A stretch of 64,000 bases of DNA from Pelagibacterium flavum (GTDB lineage: Bacteria > Pseudomonadota > Alphaproteobacteria > Rhizobiales > Devosiaceae): NCBI RefSeq assembly GCF_025854335.1, contig NZ_CP107716.1:1357001-1421000 (forward strand), in the 5' to 3' direction. Below the pieces are notes generated by a model, which was given only the letters and a program-made list of their open reading frames with translations, was not told the origin of the DNA and made no database searches. Shown piece by piece: positions 26,606 to 33,730 of the stretch. Made by a program: the position numbers and the translations under genes. The first letter of the stretch is position 1, and each line of letters begins with the position of its first letter.

Positions 26606-27496
26606 ATGTCGGCGCTGAATTACAATCATCTTCGCTATTTCTGGGCCGTCGCTCACGACGGCAATCTGACGCGCACGGCCAAGCGGCTGAACGTCACGCA
26701 GTCGGCCCTCTCGGTCCAGGTCCGCAAACTCGAGGGGCGCCTCGGGCATCCGCTGTTCGAACGGCGGGGTCGCCAACTCCATTTGACCGAGGCCGGGCAG
26801 ATCGTCCTGGACCACGCCGACACGATTTTTGCCATCGGCGAGGAGATGCTGGACACGCTTGGTCAGGCGGGAGCATCCCGCCAGGCACTACGTGTTGGGT
26901 CTTTAGCGACGCTGTCGCGGAACTTCCAGATGGAGTTCCTCCGACCCGTCCTGGGACGCACCGATATCGATCTGATCCTTCGCTCAGGAGGGTCGGGGGA
27001 GTTGCTGCGCACGCTCGAAGCGCTCAACCTCGATGTCATTCTCCTCAATCAGGCACCACCAGGGGACGCCTTGACCTCGTTCGTCACCCACCGTCTGGCG
27101 GAACGCACGGTCAGCCTGGTGGGGACACCGGATCGGCTGCGTCCGCCAGCGAGCTTTGCCGACCGCCTGCGCAATCACCCCGTCATTTTGCCAACCATCG
27201 ACAGCAGCGTGCGCACGGGGTTTGACGCCCTTGCAGACCGCTTGGGCGTGCGGCCACAGATCGTGGCTGAAGTCGAGGACATGGCCATGATGCGGCTGCT
27301 GGCGCGGGAGGGTATCGGTCTGGCAGTGCTGCCGCCAATCGTGGTCAAGGACGAGATTGCGGCCGGGGTTCTGGTCGAGGGTGATCGGCTGCCGGGGATC
27401 GTTGAGTCATTTCATGCCGTAACCATCGAACGGCGGTTCCCCAACCCATTGGTCAGGCTGCTGCTGCAGTCCGTGGCTGAGTATGAAGGCCCTTAG
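26606..27496 (+). CDS. LysR-family regulator of dabBA
   Basis: 296 residues from the ATG at 26606 (MSALNYNHLRYFWAVAHDGN). N-terminal winged helix (RTAKRLNVTQSALSVQVRKL) and a type 2 periplasmic-binding-like effector domain from about residue 90. The longer reading adds residues from the promoter region. Its divergent placement beside dabBA makes it the likely inorganic-carbon or pH sensor for that operon. It resembles NhaR/CbbR-type members, but the effector cannot be read from the sequence. Confidence 0.85.
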   Translation: MSALNYNHLRYFWAVAHDGNLTRTAKRLNVTQSALSVQVRKLEGRLGHPLFERRGRQLHLTEAGQIVLDHADTIFAIGEEMLDTLGQAGASRQALRVGSLATLSRNFQMEFLRPVLGRTDIDLILRSGGSGELLRTLEALNLDVILLNQAPPGDALTSFVTHRLAERTVSLVGTPDRLRPPASFADRLRNHPVILPTIDSSVRTGFDALADRLGVRPQIVAEVEDMAMMRLLAREGIGLAVLPPIVVKDEIAAGVLVEGDRLPGIVESFHAVTIERRFPNPLVRLLLQSVAEYEGP

Positions 27497-27535
27497 CCTT
27501 CCGGATGTTGCGTTGTGTCCGGCCATCGACTGCAG

Positions 27536-27567
27536 CGGCATGAGGCATGAGGCATGAGGCATGAGGC
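27536..27567 (+). repeat. Short tandem repeat GGCATGA, about 4.6 copies
   Basis: Four perfect copies of the heptamer GGCATGA followed by GGCA, 40 bases after the LysR stop. Possibly a slippage-prone tract; no gene overlaps it. Confidence 0.75.
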
Positions 27568-27778
27568 AGAGAAATGTTTGCCAAACCAGGGGCAGTCCAG
27601 TCGGCAATCTGGCCACTTTACCTAAAGGCTGCCAGTCCGCTATCCACCCCGCAACCGCCATTGATTTGATTTCAGCGGACCGGCTGCTTTTGGGAAGTCG
27701 GAGAAGCCGACTGAACGGCCGGAATTGGGGCGCTTTGCTGCCGTTCGAGGACGGCATTTGTTGCTCCCCGCGGAAAGG

Positions 27779-27811
27779 CATGTTCCGATAACTTTCGATT
27801 ATCGGAACATG
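27779..27811. repeat. 13-bp perfect palindrome with 7-base loop
   Basis: CATGTTCCGATAA and its exact inverse flank CTTTCGA. There is no T run, so it looks like an operator rather than a terminator. It lies about 250 bases upstream of the double-HTH/methyltransferase gene. The rest of 27497-28059 shows no gene. Confidence 0.6.
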
Positions 27812-28059
27812 GCGTGTCGCGCTTTTCGGGCAATTCAAGGAAAGTGAAGTTAACGTGCTTTAACTTCCGAATCTGCGCTGCTCACTCGTTTTTTGGTCAG
27901 GTTAGCACTTCGCTTGCGTTCGTCACTCGCATTTCTCGCCAGCGATTATGCGGCCATCAATCCTCGCACGGTGATGTCGAGGCGCGCAGCAAATGCAAAT
28001 GTTGTTCATCCTTTGGCAAAGGATCCTTTCTAGAACGAGCTGTATTCTAGGAAGGATTC

Positions 28060-29010
28060 TTGGTCATCGAAACTGTCCTACAGCTGCGAGAGCGTCGACG
28101 GTCGCTTGGTCTGTCACAGGCCCTTCTTGCTGAGCGTGCCCTGATATCAATTCCGACACTGCGGGCTGTTGAAGCGGGGAGGGGGTCTTTGTCCGCCGCC
28201 GCCAATGTTGTCGCAGCACTTGGACTGGTTTGGGCGTGGCCCGAGCATTTGATCGATCATCCTGGTGCGGCTCTCGCACGGTTGCGATCGGAGGCGGGCG
28301 TATCGCAACGAGAGATGGCGAAACGCATTGGCGTCACCCATCCGACGATATTGAGCTTGGAAAAGAGATTTCGAGGTAGCCAATCGACCTTATTGTCGTT
28401 TCTGCGCTGCCTGGGCCAACAAGGTCACGTTCGAGACCCCTCAGTTCCGCGACGGCGACTGATCCCAAAACCAAATACCCCCCAGCGAGATATCGTCATG
28501 ACGCCCGAGGCGTTGGCGGTATCCATCATGGCCCAGTTCGGCGGTGAACTGAGAGGGGTTGTCTTGGATCCTTGCCGCGGCAACGGAGCCTTTTTCAATA
28601 CGTTTCCGTCCACCGTTGAACGTGAATGGTGTGAGATAGCGCAGGGGAGGGACTTTTTTGGATGGACTAGAAAGGTGGACTGGCTTGTAACCAATCCGCC
28701 ATTTTCCAAAATGCGCGCGTTTCTGGTTCACGCAATGGAAGTCTCTGACAACGTCGTTTTTCTGGCACCTTTGAGCCACTTTACGACCCGGGCACGCATC
28801 CGAGACATCAGGTCTGCTGGATTTGGATTAAAACGCATCATCACGGTTCCCACGCCTTCGGATTGGCCAGCATCAGGATTCCAGCTGACAGTCGTGCACC
28901 TGAAGCGCGGCTGGCGCGGCACAATTGAGATGTCGGATCTGGATGCATCGGCAACTCGATGGCCGTCAGCCGATCTAACGGATTGTGCCGGTGTTGCACT
29001 GGTAGCTTGA
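28060..29010 (+). CDS. Double XRE-HTH protein fused to an adenine-methyltransferase-like domain
   Basis: 316 residues. HTH 1 spans about 8-56 (LGLSQALLAERALISIPTLR) and HTH 2 about 68-118 (AGVSQREMAKRIGVTHPTIL), both XRE/Cro type. From 145 a Rossmann methyltransferase-like domain follows, with motif I VVLDPCRGNGAFF at 167-179 and motif IV TNPPF at 211-215, as in adenine-N6 enzymes. The protein may be a regulator that senses S-adenosylmethionine or methylates its own operator; the methylase part is smaller than in true R-M enzymes. The start is a TTG close after AGGAAGGA, which I infer from spacing. No restriction gene is adjacent. I do not know a characterised homologue. Confidence 0.7.
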   Translation: MVIETVLQLRERRRSLGLSQALLAERALISIPTLRAVEAGRGSLSAAANVVAALGLVWAWPEHLIDHPGAALARLRSEAGVSQREMAKRIGVTHPTILSLEKRFRGSQSTLLSFLRCLGQQGHVRDPSVPRRRLIPKPNTPQRDIVMTPEALAVSIMAQFGGELRGVVLDPCRGNGAFFNTFPSTVEREWCEIAQGRDFFGWTRKVDWLVTNPPFSKMRAFLVHAMEVSDNVVFLAPLSHFTTRARIRDIRSAGFGLKRIITVPTPSDWPASGFQLTVVHLKRGWRGTIEMSDLDASATRWPSADLTDCAGVALVA

Positions 29011-29233
29011 GTATCTAGAACGGGGAGGCGCTGGCAGAAAGTTTACGATGTCCTCAACGGCAGGAAAGCGCCCCCTATTAAGACATTCAACCGGCTCCGG
29101 TAAGTTCCGAAAAGCGGACATCGCTTTCGCGCCCGACGGCTACCTGAATAGCGGTGGTTGCAAACTGTCGGGTTTGGTGACGGGCCGCAGCACAAGCAGA
29201 CCTCCGAAGGCCGGGAGCCACGCCGTAGAGTTG

Positions 29234-29423
29234 CTACGCGAGCTTTCCTGCAGTGAAGTCACGCGCGAGTGCAATGTACGCCTGGAAAGCGGCGGAGGAA
29301 TTGCGGCGATTATAACAGTAGAGGCACAGCGAATCGAGCGGCGGCGTCCAGGCGAACCGGCGCTGGGGCAGAGCGACCGGGGTGCCGGCGGCGGTCGGGA
29401 TTACCAGCAAATCAGCGTTCTCA
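29234..29423 (-). pseudogene. LysR-family regulator, C-terminal fragment
   Basis: About 62 residues on the minus strand: LPQRRFAWTPPLDSLCLYCY and NRRNSSAAFQAYIALARDF, matching the end of LysR effector domains (PP-DSLCLYY-NRR-SSAAF-AF). The 5' side merges near 29423 with an IS256 transposase fragment. Non-functional. Confidence 0.55.
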
Positions 29424-29491
29424 CATGAAGGCACTGGAGGAGTTCGAGGCCGGCTATTGGGGACAGCGCTATCCGGCCATCGCCCTGAGCT

Positions 29492-30780
29492 GGATACCCG
29501 CAAAAACCCTGGCCTGTTGAGCGTCTTCATGATTCACTTCGGTGAACCATGGGGAGTGCCGATATGGATCCGAAGTCGCTGTTCAGCCTGAACGATCATC
29601 TTGAAGCGCTCAGTGAGCATGGTGATCCGCTCGAGGTACTCGATCAGACCATAGACTTCGAGTATTTCCGGGGCTGGTTGGTCGAGGAGCTGGGCTATAG
29701 CGATGGCAGCAAGGGCGGCCGTCCGCCTTTCGATCCGGTCGCCATGTTCAAGATCCTCATCCTGCAGGCCCAGCACAATCTCTCCGATGCTCGCACCGAG
29801 TTCATGATCCGGGATCGGTTGAGCTGGATGCGGTTCCTGGGCTTTTCGCTGGGGGACCGGACACCTGACGAAAACACCATCCGGCACTTTCGCAACCGGA
29901 TGACCGAGACTGGCACCCTCAAGCGGGTCATGAAGGCTTTCGACTGGCAACTGAACAAGAAGGGATACATCCCGATGTCAGGCCAGATCGTCGACGCCAG
30001 CTTGGTGCCGGCCCCCAAGCAGCGCAATACCGATGACGAACGGCAGGCCATCAAGGATGGCAAGTCGGCGAAAGAGATCTGGCCTGATAAGCCGGCCAAG
30101 GCCGCCCAGAAGGACACCGATGCCCGCTGGACGCTCAAGATCGGGGGCAAGGTGCGCTACCGACAAGATGGCACGCCGCTGCCCATGATCGCGCTTCCGG
30201 TGTTCGGCTACAAAAGCCATATCACCATCGACCGCCGGTATGGCTTCATCCGCGGCGCTGCGGTGACCTCGGCGACGGCAGCCGATGGTCGCATGCTGCG
30301 CCAGGTGATCGACAGGGAGAATACCGGCAGCGACGTCTGGGCAGACAGTGCATACCGCTCACAGAGCAACGAGAAATGGTTAGCCGATCGCATGCTGACC
30401 AGCCGCATTCACCGGCGCAAGCCTAAGGGCAAGCCAATGCCCAAAACCATGGCGCGAGCCAATGCCGCCAAGTCTGCGATCCGCGCCAAGGTCGAACACG
30501 TGTTTGCCCACCAGAAGAACAAGTTCGGGCTGTTCATCCGCACCATCGGCATCAAGCGCGCGGAGGCGAAACTCACACTGGCTAATCTGGCTTACAATTT
30601 CGACCGCCTGGTCTTCCATGAAAAGCGAGCGATCATGGGATGAGTCTTCCCGGAAACGGGGAAATGACCCCGAACGGGGATCGACCGCAGCCGAAATTGC
30701 CGGGAACGGCACCAAAACGGCGCCCCCAAGCCGAGATCAAACTCCCACGGCAACCAAAACAACAGTTTTTGCGGGTGTCC
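29492..30780 (+). mobile_element. IS5-family element, complete, inside IS256
   Basis: 1289 bp with terminal inverted repeats GGATACCCGCAAAAAC and GGACACCCGCAAAAAC (15 of 16 identical) and a 4-bp AGCT target duplication at 29488-29491 and 30781-30784. Removing it restores the IS256 reading frame across LSW. Confidence 0.9.
29564..30643 (+). CDS. IS5-family transposase
   Basis: 359 residues from the ATG at 29564 (MDPKSLFSLNDHLEALSEHG). A DUF772-type N-terminus (GRPPFDPVAMFKILILQAQH) is followed by a DDE domain: SGQIVDASLVPAPKQ (first Asp), SDVWADSAYRSQ (second), AIRAKVEHVFAHQKN (Glu). Full length and surrounded by intact IS ends, so it may be active. An in-frame ATG at 29549 is an alternative. 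Confidence 0.9.
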   Translation: MDPKSLFSLNDHLEALSEHGDPLEVLDQTIDFEYFRGWLVEELGYSDGSKGGRPPFDPVAMFKILILQAQHNLSDARTEFMIRDRLSWMRFLGFSLGDRTPDENTIRHFRNRMTETGTLKRVMKAFDWQLNKKGYIPMSGQIVDASLVPAPKQRNTDDERQAIKDGKSAKEIWPDKPAKAAQKDTDARWTLKIGGKVRYRQDGTPLPMIALPVFGYKSHITIDRRYGFIRGAAVTSATAADGRMLRQVIDRENTGSDVWADSAYRSQSNEKWLADRMLTSRIHRRKPKGKPMPKTMARANAAKSAIRAKVEHVFAHQKNKFGLFIRTIGIKRAEAKLTLANLAYNFDRLVFHEKRAIMG

Positions 30781-31071
30781 AGCTGGCGGCGCAATTGGGA
30801 GCACGTCGTGCCCTTCTTCGCCTTTCCCGAGAGCGTGCGCCGGATCATCTACACCACGAATGCGATTGAAGCGCTGAACTCCAAGCTGAGGCGGGCCGTA
30901 CGCACCCGCGGACACTTCCCCAGTGACGAAGCGGCAATGAAGCTGCTATATCTGGTGCTCAATCACGCGGCCGAGCAATGGAAACGCCCGCCGCGCGAGT
31001 GGTTCGAGGCCAAGACGCAATTCGCCGTCGCATTCGGCGAAAGGTTCGTCAGCCAGTGACGGAAACGGGCC

Positions 31072-31371
31072 TCAGGCACAAAATATCCGACAGTCCCCAT
31101 CCCGCTCGTCTTCTGAAATAAGACCGACCGAGTAGGCCAATAGAGTTCGGGCGGACCAGGTACCCACCGGGGAATTGAAACCGTCAAGCAAAGCGTCGGT
31201 GGCATCACTTGCGACGAGGTAGCTCTTTAGCAATCTCATGAGCGCGTCCTCGATGAGTGCGCCATGCACCATCGCCATCCCGCGGGGCGTCTCGCCTTTG
31301 ACTGCGGCCTCGAATTTCTCCCACATCTCATCCACAGGGATGTCCCAAGACATCTTCTTCTTTTTGGCCAT
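31072..31371 (-). pseudogene. MltR-like protein, 3' end replaced by IS256 terminus
   Basis: Opens MAKKKKMSWDIPVDEMWEKF, then MAMVHGALIEDALMRLLKSY and SPVGTWSARTLLAYSVGLIS, the pattern of mannitol-repressor (MltR)-like helical proteins. The last ten codons come from the IS256 end, so the C-terminus is lost. The start is 14 bases after the stop of the HEPN-like gene, so the two were one operon. MltR-like proteins outside mannitol loci often occur in defence or toxin-antitoxin settings. Confidence 0.5.
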
Positions 31372-31385
31372 AGTCCTTCACCTAG

Positions 31386-31976
31386 CTAAATCAGAGCGGC
31401 GATGGCTTTCATTTCGTCGAGGATCAGCTCGATGCGAGGCTTTGAGTTCGGAGTTGGCTTGGACTTCAGATAGGCCCCTACGTGCTTGACGTTGTTCACC
31501 CCGCGCTGCAGGCCTGTGTTGTGCAGCCCCCCAGCGTTCATGGCTTCGTTCATCGCATTGAAGCTGCGCTCGGAATTGTGGGCGATCTCGTTCCGCAGAG
31601 CGATCCAGAGCGAGAGCGTAGCTTTCCGAGCGTTCGATAGCCCGTCTATGCCAGTACGATGATCCTCGATCAGATATTTTGCAGCACCTTTCTTCAGCGC
31701 CCCATAGTCGAAAAACGTGATGTTCTCGCCTCGCTGGTCGATGAGATCGGTGATCAGGTCGACGGTGAGATGCTTGGGGAACGCGACGGTGACGAAGTTC
31801 TCGGCAATGACGTCCTGCTTAGGGGGGCGGGAAGCTTTGAAAGCATCCTGCAAATGATCCTGGAATCTGGTGGAATCGCGATTGATGTAAGCGATGAACA
31901 TGTCGTTGACGAAGCTCTCCCACAGGGTTGCGGCCGTCAGGATCGTATTTTGAACGAGCAGGGTCTCATCAGAATC
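31386..31976 (-). CDS. HEPN-like protein (RiboL-PSP-HEPN type), 5'-truncated
   Basis: The frame is open from the IS boundary at 31976 (DETLLVQNTILTAATLWESF before the first ATG at 31901) to 31386, about 196 residues. WESFVNDMF followed later by LWIALRNEIAHNSERS matches RiboL-PSP-HEPN proteins; RNEIAH fits the RX4-6H ribonuclease motif of HEPN domains. Such proteins are RNA-cutting toxins or partners in defence and toxin-antitoxin systems. The N-terminus was removed by the insertion at 31977. It is coupled to the MltR-like gene downstream. Confidence 0.55.
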   Translation of the reverse strand, partial: DSDETLLVQNTILTAATLWESFVNDMFIAYINRDSTRFQDHLQDAFKASRPPKQDVIAENFVTVAFPKHLTVDLITDLIDQRGENITFFDYGALKKGAAKYLIEDHRTGIDGLSNARKATLSLWIALRNEIAHNSERSFNAMNEAMNAGGLHNTGLQRGVNNVKHVGAYLKSKPTPNSKPRIELILDEMKAIAALI

Positions 31977-33728
31977 TGTTGATTGCCGCTGAGAAGTGAC
32001 CCGGGATTGGGAGATATTTTCGCTGAGAACTGGCTCTGGCGCATATTTGCTGCAGCCGAGATCATACTGCTCCGATCAATCTCGCCTGCAACAGATCGAG
32101 CTTTCCGCGTCCATACATTTGCCGTTTGACGAGCTTCAGGCGTGTGATCTGACCTTCGGTTTGCCCATTAGACCAGGGGGAGATGATCGCGTTTCTGACG
32201 GCGGCCATATCCTTTTCGACACCGTTTGCAAATGAGCTCACTAAGCTGGGCTTTGCTGCTTGAAGCCATTCCTCCAGCTTTGTCGCTGTCTTCGAGCGGA
32301 TCATGGATTGAAAGTCGCCGATGGCGGTGCGGGCGACAACCAGTTCGGGCACATTTATTTCGATCGCTGCTACCAAGATCGCTTCGGACTTCGCAAGGTC
32401 GTCGCGCGCAGTGGTCAGCAACCGGGCGATCACACGCGCGGATGGTGTTCGCGCCAGCCCGCTCTGATTGGCTTTTTCGGCGAGACGCCGGCGCTGCGCC
32501 CATTGCGAGACAATTCCGCTTTGCCCTGGAAACCCCTGCGCCCGCATCTCGCGCCAGAGCGCCAAGGCGTTCCGCGCGCCGTCTTCCCAGCGGGCGTTTA
32601 GCCAAGGAAGCCAGATATCCAGCGAACTCGGTCGCGTGCGGAAGACGTCGAAGCGTTGGCCGCGCAGAACATCGCGCACGACCTTTCGGCTATGGCCCGT
32701 CTGACGGACGATCTGGCGGATTGAGGTTCCCGTCTTCGACAGATCCCGAATGGCTTCATTGGTCTCTTGGCGGCGCAGATATCCCTCATATTGAAGCCGC
32801 TCGGCATAGGTCAGCAACTTGGGATCGACGATCTTGCTGCCGACCGCCTGTCTGATTTGGCGCATGGATTTGCCGACGGCATCGAGGAAGGCACGGCTCG
32901 AGTTTTCCATGAGGTGCCAACGGTCGGCGACTTGAGCCGCATTGGGCAAGGCCCTCGCGATTGCCTCGCCATAGCCGCCGCCACGATCTCGCGCGACGAT
33001 CGATATCGAGGGGTGTTCGGCCAGCCATGCGCGAGAAGTATTTAATGCGCGGTCCGGTAGCAGCGCGACAGGCCTGCGACGCTCCAGGTCGCAAACAATG
33101 GTTCCGTAGGTCTGTCCTCGCCGAAAAGCGAAGTCGTCGATTCCGATGACTGAGAGATGTTCATCGTGCGCAGAAGCACGTCTGCGGACGACACGCAGCA
33201 ATGTATCTTTGCTTACCGGTATCATGAGACGATCGGCAAAACCGGCTGCCGGCCGTCCTCCCAAAGCCAGCCCAAGATGGTGCACGATGGTCTCCAGGCG
33301 CTGCGTGCGCCGGCCGTACCGGGCCAGGACGTCGTCATCGAACCGCTAGCAGAAAATGCGGCGCCCGCAGAGGACACCATCACACCAAAATCGACGCGTC
33401 AGGATCGAGAGCTCTACCCGCCGGCCTCCAAGGGGTAAATCTGCCGGCCGGCGCCTATAACGGCTTTGCACGCGCTGGCTACGTCCGCCACAGCCTGGGC
33501 AGGTTCCCCAGGATCGGCGAGACCGCAGCAGGATTCGCACCCTATCCGCCACGACCTGCACCGCATCTATTGCAAAACCATCCGGCGCCAAGCTTGCGCG
33601 TTGAAAACCATGCCGCATCTGCCGATCCTCCTACGAACCGGCACAAACCTTGTTCACAACAACAGCAAATGTGAGTCAGAGCCAATTCTCGGTGAAAATA
33701 CCGGGTCACTTCTCAGCGGCAATCAACA
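31977..33728. mobile_element. ISL3 element framed by two IS21-type ends
   Basis: Both outer edges start TGTTGATTGCC and carry GAGAAGTGACCC, like the ends of IS21 copy B. The left 55 bases match its istA-side end and the right 45 bases its istB-side end, in the correct relative orientation. Between them, at 32032-33683, is an ISL3-family element with ends GGCTCTGGCGCATATTTGCT and GGCTCTGACTCACATTTGCT. No istA or istB remains and no target duplication of the ISL3 element is visible. Confidence 0.75.
32062..33618 (-). pseudogene. ISL3-family transposase with an internal amber codon
   Basis: The N-terminal part (33618-33349) has the zinc-binding start WGTCPGCGGRSQRVQSRYRR. After CGRRIFC a TAG stands at 33346-33348. 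The same frame continues RFDDDVLARYGRRTQ and on through the DDE domain (VIGIDDFAFRRGQTYGTIV, VADRWHLMENSS, SNGQTEGQITRLKL) to 32062, giving about 518 codons in total. A single base change (probably GAG or CAG to TAG) thus splits the gene. The later part alone could start from a GTG near 33285 but would lack the DNA-binding region. Confidence 0.8.
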
Positions 33729-33730
33729 CC

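Larger units (their letters stand above)
29425..31059 (+). pseudogene. IS256-family transposase fragment, split by an IS5 element
   Basis: 29425-29491 encodes KALEEFEAGYWGQRYPAIAL; after the inserted IS5 the frame resumes at 30781 with SWRRNWEHVVPFFAFPESVR and IIYTTNAIEALNSKLRRAV, ending FGERFVSQ at 31059. These are the C-terminal hallmarks of mutator-type IS256 transposases. The first two thirds are missing. The right IS end lies near 31101, just after the motif GGCACAAAATATCCGACAG. Confidence 0.8.

Noticed and set aside
29048..29428. 126-codon plus-strand gene
   Set aside because: The composition is not protein-like and the opposite strand has a recognisable LysR end.
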